A stretch of DNA of 64,000 nt from CAYLMG01 sp964464635 (GCA_964464635.1 CAYXGT010000001.1:1-64000), one strand, 5' to 3'; positions 25,289 through 35,760 are shown, counted from the first letter of the stretch. Notes: generated by a model not told the origin, from the sequence alone. Made by a program: numbers and translations.

Positions 25289-27817
25289 ATGACTAAAATA
25301 TCTCTGGATTTAACAGGCGAATGGCAGTTCAAGGAATTCCCCGTCTCCGCTCGCAGAATGCGCGAGCTTAATGAATCCGGCTGGCACGACTGCATTGTCC
25401 CCGGCTCAATCTACAACAGCTTAATACAGGCCGGCCTTATAAATGAGTCTGAACTTCATGCAAATCCGAAGAATTTTACCGGCATAAGCGAAAAGCCCTG
25501 GGTCTATCGAAAAATCTTCGATGTCCCCGAAGAAATTCTGCAGGCTGACAGAATCGAGCTTGTCTTTGACGGCCTTGACACCCTGACAAACATCTGGCTC
25601 AACGAAAAGCTCATCGCAAAAACATCGAATATGTTCATCGGCTATAGATTCGACGTTACAAAACTTCTGAAATCAAAAGCGAACAGCCTCGTCGTCAAAT
25701 TCGAGCCTGCGGAAGAATATGCAAAAAACCTTATGAACCGCCACACTAAATTCAAGGAAACCGATTTTCTAAATCCCCACCGCGTCTATATCAGAAAGGC
25801 CCAGTACCAGTTCGGCTGGGACTTCTGCCCGCCACTTGCCGGCTGCGGAATATGGCAGAGTGTCAGGCTCGAAGCTATAAAAAAAGCAAGAATTGATGAC
25901 ATCCACATCACAACCATCGATTGTAATAAGGAAATCGCCGACATAAAAATCGCAATAAAGCTCGATACAATCTCGAACGAAGATTTTTCCTGCAAACTGA
26001 ATATCACCGACGACGAAGGAAAAATAGAGCAAATCCTTGATTTCAAAGCCGGCGAAGACTTTTACTCGACCGTTATTCGAATCAATAATCCAAAACTCTG
26101 GTCACCTGCCGGCTACGGCAAGCCCAACCTCTACAAAATAAATACAGAGCTGCTCTGCAGCGGACAAACAATCGACAGCCGATGGTCAACCTTCGGAATA
26201 AGAGTAGTAAAACTGAACTGCTCGGAGAAAGAGCGAAAATTTCAGTTTGAGATAAACGGCCAGCCCGTTTATGTCAAAGGCGCCAACTGGGTTCCGCCCA
26301 CGCTTTTTGCCGGCTCGGTGACAGAAGGTGATTACGAGAACCTTTTGTCTGCCGCTGCCGACGCAAATATCAATATGCTCAGGGTCTGGGGCGGCGGATA
26401 TTACGAAACCGAAAAATTCTACCAGCTCTGTGATAAGCTCGGCATTATGGTCTGGCAGGACTTTATGTTCGCCTGCGGCTATTATCCCGACAGAGAATGG
26501 TTTTTGAAAGATGTCGAAGCCGAAGCCGTCTCAATAATAAAAAGGCTCAGAAACCATCCCTGTGTAACCATCTGGTGCGGGAACAACGAAATAGACAGAA
26601 TGCACTATAAAAATGAGATGGGAAAGAAAAGAAAATTTTACGGCAAGGTAATCTTTCACAAGCTTCTTTCCCGGCTTGTCGGCGAGCTCGACCCCGCAAT
26701 TGCCTACATCCCCACAACACCTTTCGGCGACAAGGACAGCTTAAAAAACGACAGAACACTGACGACACACCAGTGGGACATATGGTCGGGGCAAAAAGCA
26801 GTTCGCGAATACAGATGCCCTCCCGAAGATATACCATCATTTGTCACTGAGTTCGGCATGCAGTCGATGCCCTCGTTCGAAACGATTGAAAGACTCTGCG
26901 CGCCCCGGACGCCTCGTCTCGGCAGCTACCGAATCGAAAAACACAATTATCAAATTGACGGCAACAGCCGACTCTATCGATACGCCGCCGACCTTTTCGG
27001 CCCGGTCGAGAACACCGAAAAATTTACATATTATTCTCAAATAGCACAGGCAAGAGCGGCGAAAACCTACGTTGAACATCTCAGGGCCAACAATAACAAA
27101 AATTCCGGCGTACTATTCTGGCAATTTAACGACTGCTGGCCGGCAATAACCTGGTCCGCAATAGACTTTTACAAAAATCCAAAAGCACTTTACTATTATG
27201 CAAAACGCTTTTTCGCAAAAGTGCTTGTTACAACTCTATTGGAATCCGATACAACAAAATTCAATCAATATCAGCCCCTGAATCCATCAAAAGCTATGGT
27301 TATAAACGACACCAACCAGCCGATAACCGCCACACTTAAATGCGCCCTGACCGGCCTTGATGGAAACATCATCGACGATATCACTTTCCCTTTAACCGTC
27401 GCACCATTCAGCACTTCGGTGACAATTAATCTGCCGAGAATATTCACCTTCCCTGAAAATCCGGAAAAAACCGCGCTGCATCTGCTTGTGGAAAAAGAAG
27501 GAGTGAAAATCGCTGAAAATCTTCTTCTCTACCTGCCGGACAAATTCATTGGCTGGCCGAACGTCACAATAGAAAATCAAATCACCAGAATAACCGACAG
27601 CCTCTGGAAAATAAACTTAAAATCAAACGCCGTCGCTAAAGATGTGCAAATAAAAACTGCACCAAACGTTTGGTGCAGTGACAACTTCATTGACTTATTG
27701 CCGGGCAGCGAAACTGAAATAAACCTGAATTGCCCTCTGAAAAATATTCAGCTGCAGTCTCTGCTGCAACTTCGAGCGGTCAACACAATCACCCAACAAA
27801 AACTTCCATTGGGGTGA
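25289..27817 (+). CDS. Beta-mannosidase, glycoside hydrolase family 2
   Basis: An exo-enzyme predicted to remove terminal beta-mannose from manno-oligosaccharides. The 842-residue protein has no signal peptide, so it should act in the cytoplasm on imported sugars. Domains: N-terminal jelly roll (about 5-185, with DLTGEWQF, VYRKIFDVP, FDGLDTLTNIWLN), Ig-like domain, TIM barrel with acid/base Glu434 in WCGNNEIDR and nucleophile Glu521 in FVTEFGMQ, and C-terminal beta domains. FGWDFCPPLAGCGIW is typical of the mannosidase branch. A TTGGAGAAAAAGG ribosome-binding region precedes the ATG. Confidence 0.93.
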   Translation: MTKISLDLTGEWQFKEFPVSARRMRELNESGWHDCIVPGSIYNSLIQAGLINESELHANPKNFTGISEKPWVYRKIFDVPEEILQADRIELVFDGLDTLTNIWLNEKLIAKTSNMFIGYRFDVTKLLKSKANSLVVKFEPAEEYAKNLMNRHTKFKETDFLNPHRVYIRKAQYQFGWDFCPPLAGCGIWQSVRLEAIKKARIDDIHITTIDCNKEIADIKIAIKLDTISNEDFSCKLNITDDEGKIEQILDFKAGEDFYSTVIRINNPKLWSPAGYGKPNLYKINTELLCSGQTIDSRWSTFGIRVVKLNCSEKERKFQFEINGQPVYVKGANWVPPTLFAGSVTEGDYENLLSAAADANINMLRVWGGGYYETEKFYQLCDKLGIMVWQDFMFACGYYPDREWFLKDVEAEAVSIIKRLRNHPCVTIWCGNNEIDRMHYKNEMGKKRKFYGKVIFHKLLSRLVGELDPAIAYIPTTPFGDKDSLKNDRTLTTHQWDIWSGQKAVREYRCPPEDIPSFVTEFGMQSMPSFETIERLCAPRTPRLGSYRIEKHNYQIDGNSRLYRYAADLFGPVENTEKFTYYSQIAQARAAKTYVEHLRANNNKNSGVLFWQFNDCWPAITWSAIDFYKNPKALYYYAKRFFAKVLVTTLLESDTTKFNQYQPLNPSKAMVINDTNQPITATLKCALTGLDGNIIDDITFPLTVAPFSTSVTINLPRIFTFPENPEKTALHLLVEKEGVKIAENLLLYLPDKFIGWPNVTIENQITRITDSLWKINLKSNAVAKDVQIKTAPNVWCSDNFIDLLPGSETEINLNCPLKNIQLQSLLQLRAVNTITQQKLPLG

Positions 27818-27823
27818 GCGCAA

Positions 27824-29713
27824 TCAATTCCTCTGCATCTGCCGCTCCATTATCTGGCGTATCCTCCTCAAACGCTCATTCTCTTCAACTCCCGCCTTTG
27901 GTTGAGTAATAACCTGTCGTCTGCTTCTGGATTTTATATCAGTCCATGGCCTCAAAGGCTCTTTTGTCTCTTTTTCTGATTGCCTGACTTCACTAAACGA
28001 AATTCGCAGCTCTGTAGGCCAGTAATCCTGTTTAATCGGCATCCGGTAAATTTGGCCACCGTCATAACTGTAAAGCATCTCCGTATAATATCTCTCGTAC
28101 AGATTTGCTCTGCCGGCCCAGTCGTTCACATCCACAACATCAATCAAAATAGCATCGGTCGAATAATCAACTACCCTGGGGCTGACAACAGTTGCACTCA
28201 GATATGTGCCGGCCAATTCCGAGGTTAGTTCAGTTTCTTCAATCTCGCTCTTCGCAAGCTTTACAGATTTGCCAATTTTTTCTCCAGGCTTGACCATAAA
28301 ATCCTTGGTATACCAGTAACCCAATGTCTTGCGGCATACAGTCACCGTCACAGCCTTTTCCGCCTTTTGAACATCCCGTGCAAAAAAATAAAGCCTGCCC
28401 GGAACCGACAGCACATCCTCAGGCTCCGCATAATTGCTCCACAAAATAACGGTGTTCCTCTTCGGGTCATTTGCATTAGCGAACCTCTCAGTACCGGCTA
28501 TGGGATTGAATGCTCCAACGCGAATCCGATAGCGATATTTCTTTTTCTGCTCAATAGTATCATCGAATGCCCAAACCAACAGCGGCTCTTGCCGCCCGGA
28601 TAAATCGGTATTTTCAGTAATCAAAAGCCTTTTAAGCTCTTCGGAAAGCGCATTAATCGACTCTGCAATTTCCCTCATCTTCGTAGCTGTTGCCTGGTCA
28701 GTCGCACCGCCAATTCTATAACCTCGTCTTGCTATTTCCTCTGCAAGAGCCGCATTATCGGTGCCCCTCGCCGCCGTTTTTCTGCGCGCCGGCTCATTAG
28801 TACGGCTTTCGATTTGCTCAAGACGCTTCAGCTCTTCCTGATATCTCTTGTATCTGCTGTGCAGTGATGGAGGAAACCATTGTTCATCCGACGAAGCTAT
28901 CCGGTATGCCTCAGGCTGAATCAAATCAGCCTGTACCTGCTCATCCTTAAAATCAAGCAGCCTGACTTTAATCCCGCCCGGAGGTAAATTCTGCACATTT
29001 TCTATAATTTCAAACATCCCTTTTCGGCTGTCTATCCTGCTGCGAGGCACATCCTCCCAGTCGCTCCAGCTGCCGTCGGCGAGCTGCTCTTTTCTCTGCA
29101 GTTGAACTGCGGCAAAAACAGGCTTTCCAAATGACATATCTCGCCACTCAGGCTTGATGCCGGAGCCGGCAAAACTCTCCTTAAAACGCCGATAAAGCTC
29201 CTGAATATCAATCCTCGCCTCTACCGTAACCAAATCAAGGTCGTTAGGTTCGGAATTAAGCTGACGGTACACATTATCTTCACTAATCGTACCCATTGGC
29301 AAATAAGCCACCGCACTCAAAACATCAACCGCCGCATCGCTTACCAGCACCATCTCGGGAAGCTCATATTTAGGCTGAACTCCAACATCTTTCAAGTTCG
29401 GCGGAATCGGCGGATATACATTCATCCTTACATCAATCGATGATGCCATAAGCCTGTTAAAATCTTCTTCCTTGGACTCATAAGGCCCAGTTACACTGGG
29501 TTCCCTCTTTAGCCTGTACTCCAGCTCACTGGCTTTCTTGTCGTATATATACTCGTCAATTTCCGACGGCGTAAATTCCCTGTTATCGTACGTAACTTTT
29601 GTCGGGCTGAAAATTACAAACACAACCGAAAGAAACACGCAAATCACGCCGACGACAGCCAGAACAATCTTCTCCACATGCTCTTCAAAAAAGTTGCTTT
29701 CTCTTTTAATCAT
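27824..29713 (-). CDS. Single-pass periplasmic protein of pilus-like operon (Amuc_1099-like position)
   Basis: A 629-residue protein with a short cytoplasmic N-terminus, one membrane helix (about 15-36) and a large periplasmic part with an arginine-rich segment (about 315-350) and a basic, glutamine-rich tail (RRIRQIMERQMQRN). No domain recognised with certainty; the middle has repeated beta-rich stretches (KYRYRIRVGAFNP, RLYFFARDVQKAE). It is the last of three co-directional genes after the PilM-like gene. In Akkermansia the pilus-like locus Amuc_1098-1102 has comparably sized single-pass proteins beside PilM, so a scaffold role in a type II/IV secretion-like machine is the best inference. 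Confidence 0.65.
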   Translation of the reverse strand: MIKRESNFFEEHVEKIVLAVVGVICVFLSVVFVIFSPTKVTYDNREFTPSEIDEYIYDKKASELEYRLKREPSVTGPYESKEEDFNRLMASSIDVRMNVYPPIPPNLKDVGVQPKYELPEMVLVSDAAVDVLSAVAYLPMGTISEDNVYRQLNSEPNDLDLVTVEARIDIQELYRRFKESFAGSGIKPEWRDMSFGKPVFAAVQLQRKEQLADGSWSDWEDVPRSRIDSRKGMFEIIENVQNLPPGGIKVRLLDFKDEQVQADLIQPEAYRIASSDEQWFPPSLHSRYKRYQEELKRLEQIESRTNEPARRKTAARGTDNAALAEEIARRGYRIGGATDQATATKMREIAESINALSEELKRLLITENTDLSGRQEPLLVWAFDDTIEQKKKYRYRIRVGAFNPIAGTERFANANDPKRNTVILWSNYAEPEDVLSVPGRLYFFARDVQKAEKAVTVTVCRKTLGYWYTKDFMVKPGEKIGKSVKLAKSEIEETELTSELAGTYLSATVVSPRVVDYSTDAILIDVVDVNDWAGRANLYERYYTEMLYSYDGGQIYRMPIKQDYWPTELRISFSEVRQSEKETKEPLRPWTDIKSRSRRQVITQPKAGVEENERLRRIRQIMERQMQRN

Positions 29714-29792
29714 TTTGTATCTCTCACGTATCGAGCCTTACTTCTTTTCCAGCATTACACTTCAATCCCGCGACGCCGCCAATCCAAAAAAA

Positions 29793-31139
29793 TTATCTGA
29801 TTTTATAAAATTCGTCATCTTCCTCTATTGACCTGACCGGTGCTTTTCTCGCCGGCACATTCCTGCCGGCTGCCGGCGATTTGCTTCGCACCGCATCTGT
29901 GAGCATCTCTTTGACCGAAAAAGGCATCACCTCCTCATAACCTTTCCTGTTGAAAATATATTCACAAGTAAGCTCCAGCCTGACTACGGCATCCTCGCCA
30001 TACCTGTACAACTTGTTTTCTTCATCGTCGTGATTTACCATCTCATAGCTGCTTCTCAGAATTGTTATCTGATTATGCCGCAAGACGCGTTCTTCTTCTC
30101 CTGAGAAACCTCTGAATTTATGTTCCTTAACACTGCAAAGCTCACGGAAAAATTCCGGCAACGCTCTCGCGTCTATCACAACAACAATTCTGAAATGCAC
30201 GACGTCCATGCTGTCATCGCATTTCCTCGCTGTCAAAGGCACAACCAAACCATCTTTAAGCGAAACAACATACTTCGGCTTATTGCTGCCTGTCCTGAGC
30301 GCCCCCGATATCCTTGCACCTGACTTCTCGGCTGCCGTAAAGCTTACAGAAACAATCCGCTTTACAGGAGAGCTGAAAACACTATCAGAACGACGGTTAA
30401 GTTTCTCCACCGTCGCCGCAACATCCTCTATAATCCAGTAACCAGTCTGCCAGTACCAGCAATCTTCAACTGCCTGTTTCTTCCCGGGATATTCATACTC
30501 CTGCCAAAAATCGTATCCTGCCATATCCGAAGGATTAATATAAACCGAATTCTTACGGGCTATACCAGTGCAAAGCTCCTCAATTATAATCTTGTCACTC
30601 TCTTTCTGACTCTCATCTCTTCTCCTGACCGCGGGATTATACCCGCCCGTAACAGCAGCAGGGGACCTGTTCATGTGCTTATCCAGCTCAACCTGCGTCG
30701 GACAATCACGCCCGTTAAGCCGGTTTATCATCTCTTCAGCGCCGCTGCGAAAGTTGTTGCCGAAGTCCCGGTAAATATATTGCGAAACCTCATTCGGCGG
30801 CGCCGGAAATAAATTGTTTCTCAGAAGCTGCCGCTGGCTGCTGCTCTCCGTTAAAAGAGATATACTTTGTGCATCCTGAGCAAAAGCATCCTGAAATTCC
30901 TTCGCCTGCACCCACTGACGACCGGAAAGTTCTTCCTGTCCTAAAAATGACTCAACTCTCCTGCCGTTATTTCCGATACTTTCCTTTGCTATCTCCGCCT
31001 TAAGATTCTTCTGCATCAGTATGGTCGGCACAAACAAAAGACCCGCCACCACCGCCAAAATAACCGGTACGACAAGAGAAGAATAATCTCCCAAAAAACT
31101 CAGCTTCTTTAAACTATCTTTTATTTCCGATATTCCCAT
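29793..31139 (-). CDS. Single-pass periplasmic protein, possibly PilO/Amuc_1100-like
   Basis: A 448-residue protein with one membrane helix (about 19-40) followed by a likely coiled coil (about 42-65), an arginine- and glutamine-rich middle and a C-terminal domain with KYVVSLKDGLVVPLTARKCD and HFRIVVVIDARALPEFFREL, which looks like the ferredoxin-like fold of PilO/GspM-type proteins. The Akkermansia protein Amuc_1100 occupies the same place relative to PilM. Position, topology and size support an inner-membrane alignment-complex role; sequence evidence for homology is weak by eye. Confidence 0.6.
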   Translation of the reverse strand: MGISEIKDSLKKLSFLGDYSSLVVPVILAVVAGLLFVPTILMQKNLKAEIAKESIGNNGRRVESFLGQEELSGRQWVQAKEFQDAFAQDAQSISLLTESSSQRQLLRNNLFPAPPNEVSQYIYRDFGNNFRSGAEEMINRLNGRDCPTQVELDKHMNRSPAAVTGGYNPAVRRRDESQKESDKIIIEELCTGIARKNSVYINPSDMAGYDFWQEYEYPGKKQAVEDCWYWQTGYWIIEDVAATVEKLNRRSDSVFSSPVKRIVSVSFTAAEKSGARISGALRTGSNKPKYVVSLKDGLVVPLTARKCDDSMDVVHFRIVVVIDARALPEFFRELCSVKEHKFRGFSGEEERVLRHNQITILRSSYEMVNHDDEENKLYRYGEDAVVRLELTCEYIFNRKGYEEVMPFSVKEMLTDAVRSKSPAAGRNVPARKAPVRSIEEDDEFYKIR

Positions 31140-31191
31140 TTTAGCTCACCAAAATCTAATCTCATCGACTCCGGGACAAAACAACAAACCG

Positions 31192-33492
31192 CTATTTGCC
31201 CGCCGTCAGGGCCGCTGTTTCTTTCGGCGCATCCAGCCAGAGTAACTTGGCTCTTAATATAAACCAGTAGTCATTGGTTTCATAAGCTATTCTGCCGGTC
31301 TCATCTGTCATCGGCGTCCCGTCCTCATTGTACTTCGTAACTTTGCTGATAACCTCTTTGGTCATAGGGTCAATCAGAATCTGCTCGGTTATTAACCTCT
31401 GAGCCCTGTCAGGCTGGCCCAAATAAACTGCCGTCCTGCTGCCGGCATCTGACCTGGTTTCTATCTGCCTCTCAGACTCAACACCTATCCCAACCGGCGG
31501 AGCATCCAATTCTGTTTTCAAATCAATAGGATGTATCTCCAGGCTGAAATGCTCAGGATTAGACCTCTCAAACAACTTAAAAGGGCTGTTACCGTCAACT
31601 ACAAAGTCAAGGTCCTTCAAACGTGTTATAAAACCCCACCTGTCACGGTCATTGCCGACTTCGAGAGGATCCATCAGCTTATGAATATCTTTATACGGGC
31701 TGTACCCGGTTATAGTTACTAAAAATCCGGCACGGCTTTCCACCTGCGCCTGCTCAGGTTCTTCTCCGTACGCTTCATCTATCGTTATGTCAGCCATTTC
31801 CCTTGCCCTCCTGACCTCTTCTGCTCTCCTCCTTATCTCCTCCTGCCACCTATCGTATCTCTCCTGTTCGGTTAACGGGGTATCAACAGTCGTCGAAGTC
31901 GTTCTCGGTGCGATGCTAACCCTGCGCCTTTGCTGACCTTCGAATACCGCCGCCGAAATGTCACTTTCAAAACTAATGTACATATTCGTTATAAATATCT
32001 GCTTTCGCTCCTTGCGGTCAATCTTCTTAACCTCTTCTACATTACCCGCCGCAAACGCGCGATATAGCAGCCTTTGCAGCTGCTCTGAAGTATTCCGCTC
32101 ATTCGGCAAAGCTAAAATTACCGTCTGTATCAGTTCCGGAACAACATCTCGATACCTGAAAAGACCAAGATACTTTTCCATTATAGATTGCGTCTGTGGT
32201 TGTCTCTGCTCTTGTTCCTGGAGCCTGTCGTTGGCGAGCTGCGCGTTATTTGCAATATCCTCTATCCTGTCCCGGGTTTGCTGCCTGCCGCGGTAGCTGG
32301 CCTTGTCAAAAAGTATCCTCCCGAAAGCCAGCACCGAAATAACCAGCAGGAAAGATGCCGCAGCCACAAAATATTTCGCCTTGCTCGCCCATGACATCGA
32401 ACGCGCTATATGACGGGGAAGAAGGTTACTTTCTATTTTGCCGAGACCCAGGGCCTGCAGACCCAAACCATAAACAACGCCAAATTCGCATACATTCTCA
32501 TGAAAACTCGCTGCCGAAACATCCGGCCCCATCGAAAGCTTATCAAAAGAATCTGTCCTTTCAATCGGCATCTGAAGACTCTGCTGAAGATATTTCGCCA
32601 GGCCGCGCATCCTCGTGCCGCCGCCCATAGCCACTATCTTGGCAAGTTTCGTATCAGGATTGCTGCTTTTATAAAATCCTATCGACCTTTGTATCTCCGA
32701 TGCCAAATCGGCAAATACCGGCTTCATCGCCTGTAGTATTTGCCTGGCGTATTTGCTCGTCGTTGCATTACGCTTGAGCTTCTCCGCCTTCTCAAAATTA
32801 ATTTTGAACGCATCCGCTATCGCTTTTGTAAATGAGTTGCCCCCCATCGAAATACATCTTTGCCACACACCTGCCCTCGTACAAACCACCAGGTCTGAAT
32901 ACTCCGCACCTATATTAAGAATAACAATGCCCTGCCCGCCTGATTTCGACAAATCCGAACGGTCATAAAGAGCATAGTTATAAAGCGCCATCGGCGCCAT
33001 CTGTATAAACCTGACCTGTATATCCTCTCTGCCGAAATGCGCCAGCATCGAAGTTATAACTTCACTTTTAATCGCAAATATCCCGACCCTGTTCTCTTCG
33101 CTGCTTTCGTCCTCCATTAACTGCCAGTCCCACTGAACATCATTAATGTCGAAGGGAATCTGCTGAACCGCCTCGAACCGGATTATTTCCGGAATCCGCT
33201 TCTGCTCGACGGGCGGAAGGGTGATAAAACGGGCAAAACTGTTCTGGCTCGGAAGAGAAATTATTATATCTGTCTTCTCAAGGTCATGTTTCTGTACGAA
33301 CTGACGAAGTGAAATCGCTATCAGCTCCTCTCTCTCCAGGTTCTTTACATCCTTGCCGGTAAGAATTTTGCCGTGTTTGATGCTGTCAAAGTCTATTGCC
33401 TCAACAACTCCATTGACATCGGTCAGACGAAGTGCCTTCAGGGAGCTGCTGCCTATATCTATTGCCCAGATCGAACTGCTGACAGATGCCAT
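31192..33492 (-). CDS. pilM: PilM-type actin-like pilus assembly protein with fused PilN-like part
   Basis: PilM is a cytoplasmic actin-fold protein that binds the PilN N-terminus in type IV pilus assembly. Residues 1-350 are PilM: AIDIGSSSLKALRL (9-22), the PSQNSFARFITLP and QWDWQ segments, ILNIGAEYSDLVV (191-203) and VAMGGGTRMRGL (287-298). Then comes ESNLLPRH (354-361), which resembles the NLLPWR start of PilN, a single membrane helix (about 373-393) and 370 periplasmic residues with a coiled coil. So PilM and a PilN-like protein appear to be one 766-residue chain. It heads an operon with two single-pass proteins; no secretin or ATPase gene is near. Confidence 0.88.
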   Translation of the reverse strand: MASVSSSIWAIDIGSSSLKALRLTDVNGVVEAIDFDSIKHGKILTGKDVKNLEREELIAISLRQFVQKHDLEKTDIIISLPSQNSFARFITLPPVEQKRIPEIIRFEAVQQIPFDINDVQWDWQLMEDESSEENRVGIFAIKSEVITSMLAHFGREDIQVRFIQMAPMALYNYALYDRSDLSKSGGQGIVILNIGAEYSDLVVCTRAGVWQRCISMGGNSFTKAIADAFKINFEKAEKLKRNATTSKYARQILQAMKPVFADLASEIQRSIGFYKSSNPDTKLAKIVAMGGGTRMRGLAKYLQQSLQMPIERTDSFDKLSMGPDVSAASFHENVCEFGVVYGLGLQALGLGKIESNLLPRHIARSMSWASKAKYFVAAASFLLVISVLAFGRILFDKASYRGRQQTRDRIEDIANNAQLANDRLQEQEQRQPQTQSIMEKYLGLFRYRDVVPELIQTVILALPNERNTSEQLQRLLYRAFAAGNVEEVKKIDRKERKQIFITNMYISFESDISAAVFEGQQRRRVSIAPRTTSTTVDTPLTEQERYDRWQEEIRRRAEEVRRAREMADITIDEAYGEEPEQAQVESRAGFLVTITGYSPYKDIHKLMDPLEVGNDRDRWGFITRLKDLDFVVDGNSPFKLFERSNPEHFSLEIHPIDLKTELDAPPVGIGVESERQIETRSDAGSRTAVYLGQPDRAQRLITEQILIDPMTKEVISKVTKYNEDGTPMTDETGRIAYETNDYWFILRAKLLWLDAPKETAALTAGK

Positions 33493-33573
33493 AACAAATC
33501 CTCACCTTTACAACCCAATTACGAACCAACCTCAGGCTTGTCAAACCTTGCCGACAACTATAAATTATACCAT

Positions 33574-34953
33574 ATGATGAAGACTTTTTCCATAAATACT
33601 CTCGGCTGTAAGGTCAACCAATACGAGAGCCAGCAAATACGCCAGCTTCTCGAAAAGCTCGGCCTTACACAGGTTTTCGACACTGAGAAGCCCGATATTG
33701 CCGTTATCAACACCTGCTGTGTAACTCATACCGCCTCTGCCAAAAGCCGACAATACATACGAAAAGCTGCAAAAACTGCTCAAAACTCCATAGTCGTCTG
33801 CGGCTGCCTGCCGGCCGTAAATACCGGAGAACTCAGCGGTTTAGACGAAAAAAACGTTCACATTATTAGAAATCGATTCAATCTTGCCGCTACTTTAACC
33901 AAAATAGTCCGGCCAGAAACCCCCTCTTTGATAAAACCTCCTCATAGCCTAAGTAACGCAACAACAACAAGTAAAGCAAAAAATAACCTGAAAATCAAGG
34001 GTGAATTGCCCAATTTACCAGAACTTGACCAATTAACCTCATTTAACGGCCATACAAGGGCATTTTTAAAGGTCCAGGATGGCTGTGACGGCCCCTGCAG
34101 TTACTGCATTATTCCGAAGGCCCGACCGGATATCTGCAGCAAACCGCAGGAGCAGGTAATAAATGAGGTTAAGGCACTTGTAGCAGCAGGACATAAGGAA
34201 ATTGTCATAACCGGAATATGCCTCGGTGCTTACGGCCAGAATACCGTCAGGAGAAAAAAATGGCCAAAACAAAAAAACGCTCAATTGGCAAAACTGCTCG
34301 ATAAGGTGGCTGTCGTAGAGAACTTAGCTCGAATAAGATTAAGCTCATTAGAGCCTGCCGACGTAACAGAACAGCTTCTCGATACGCTCTGCAGGCACAG
34401 TAACATTATGCCGCACCTGCACTTATCACTACAGTCCGGCTCGGATGCAATCCTGAAAAAAATGGCAAGACAATACAGAATCGATGAATTTTTAAGGACC
34501 GTCGAGCTTATAAAAAATCGGCTTGATAGGCCGGCAATTACCTGTGATTTAATTGTCGGTTTTCCGGGTGAGACAGATTCTGATTTTGAAAATACAGTTG
34601 AAGTCGCAAAGACAGTCGGCTTTTCGAAGATGCATATCTTCAGCTTTTCACCGCGTAAAGGAACTGCCGCTGCCGGTATGCAGCCTTTTATAAATACAAA
34701 AATTATCAAGGAGCGTTCGCAGATTTTACGCATGCTGAATGACGAGCTGGGCTATAATTTCCGCCGGCAGTTCGAAGGTGAGTATGATACAATTCTTACA
34801 GAGTCAGAAAATGAAAAAGTAATGGGCAGAAGCAGCAGATATTTTTACGTTAATATCATAAATAATAGCAGCCTGAGCAAAAACCAGCTTGTAAAAGTTA
34901 AGCTCATCAAGAACCTCAAAAACGAAATGACAGCAGAGCTGTCTAGAGATTAG
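33574..34953 (+). CDS. mtaB: tRNA t6A37 methylthiotransferase MtaB
   Basis: A radical SAM enzyme predicted to convert t6A37 to ms2t6A37 in tRNA. From the ATG at 33574 it has 459 residues; the frame is open a further 67 codons but overlaps pilM and is not family-like. It has the N-terminal UPF0004 domain (NTLGCKVNQYES, with Cys residues for the second Fe-S cluster, NTCCVTH and CGCLP), the radical SAM triad CDGPCSYC (Cys171, 175, 178), LSSLEP, LHLSLQSGSD and a C-terminal TRAM-like domain. The GCKVNQ form favours MtaB over MiaB (GCQMN). It diverges from pilM across 81 bp. Confidence 0.92.
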   Translation: MMKTFSINTLGCKVNQYESQQIRQLLEKLGLTQVFDTEKPDIAVINTCCVTHTASAKSRQYIRKAAKTAQNSIVVCGCLPAVNTGELSGLDEKNVHIIRNRFNLAATLTKIVRPETPSLIKPPHSLSNATTTSKAKNNLKIKGELPNLPELDQLTSFNGHTRAFLKVQDGCDGPCSYCIIPKARPDICSKPQEQVINEVKALVAAGHKEIVITGICLGAYGQNTVRRKKWPKQKNAQLAKLLDKVAVVENLARIRLSSLEPADVTEQLLDTLCRHSNIMPHLHLSLQSGSDAILKKMARQYRIDEFLRTVELIKNRLDRPAITCDLIVGFPGETDSDFENTVEVAKTVGFSKMHIFSFSPRKGTAAAGMQPFINTKIIKERSQILRMLNDELGYNFRRQFEGEYDTILTESENEKVMGRSSRYFYVNIINNSSLSKNQLVKVKLIKNLKNEMTAELSRD

Positions 34954-35060
34954 TCAATAAATCAAGGAACGAGTATTGTGAGAGTTTGGGATATTAATAA
35001 TGCTATTTAACTAAGGACCAAAAAATCAATATCGTAATTATATGATTTGAGAAAAATAAA

Positions 35061-35744
35061 ATGTTTGGTTGGTTAAAAAAAATTGGACTTTTCAAGAAAA
35101 AAACATTTTCCGCTGAAGAGTACGAGATGCATTATGAGCTTAAGGAAAAGGCTATGGAGCGAATTCTTGGTCCTTTGTATGAGTTGGTAGGTCACGCTCT
35201 TATTCCTTTTCAAATGTGCGGACCAGTTGATATGTATTATTTTACAAATTGCCTGCCTGGTACGGTCTTTGCAACTATGGAATTAATCGAGCCGGATGGT
35301 ACAGGCCCAAAGCCTAATCATATAGGTACTTATGAGCTTATAACATGCACAAAGTTAAATATGCCGCCCCCTGAACCTCGTAAAGTGAGAAAAAAAAGAA
35401 TAGAAGAAGGCCGACTTACTGAATTTGATAAGATTGAATGTAGAATGAAGGGTATTATGACAACAATGGGAAATTACAGTTATCAAGCCGTTATAAATCC
35501 AGGCGAAACTGCGGAAATACCTTGGGAGGACGAAGAAACAAGTTACCTTATTTTCGATGAGTTTGACACGAAAGGAGTTCCTTTCGAGATTGAAGGTAAA
35601 AAGCATTGTTTATTATTATGTATTGAAATTATCCGCTCTGAAATGGAATATGCCAGAAAGTTTGGTTCACGCTCACTTTTGACAAAGCTTAAAGAAGCAG
35701 GATTTTATCCTTATTCTGATCTTGACAGAAAGCCGGTAGTATAA
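35061..35744 (+). CDS. Suppressor-of-fused (SUFU)-like domain protein
   Basis: A 227-residue cytoplasmic protein. VDMYYFTNCLPGTVFATMEL followed by HIGTYELITCTK is like the bacterial SUFU domain (EL(L/I)...Y/FS...RYEL pattern), and the central FDEFDTKGVPFEIEGKKHCL fits its second half. It starts with a short basic segment (MFGWLKKIGLFKKK). Such proteins are often immunity-like partners of toxins, but no toxin gene is adjacent. The gene is more AT-rich and its plus strand more G-rich than mtaB before it, so it may be horizontally acquired. Family call is tentative. Confidence 0.55.
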   Translation: MFGWLKKIGLFKKKTFSAEEYEMHYELKEKAMERILGPLYELVGHALIPFQMCGPVDMYYFTNCLPGTVFATMELIEPDGTGPKPNHIGTYELITCTKLNMPPPEPRKVRKKRIEEGRLTEFDKIECRMKGIMTTMGNYSYQAVINPGETAEIPWEDEETSYLIFDEFDTKGVPFEIEGKKHCLLLCIEIIRSEMEYARKFGSRSLLTKLKEAGFYPYSDLDRKPVV

Positions 35745-35760
35745 GCATACTTAAATTATA

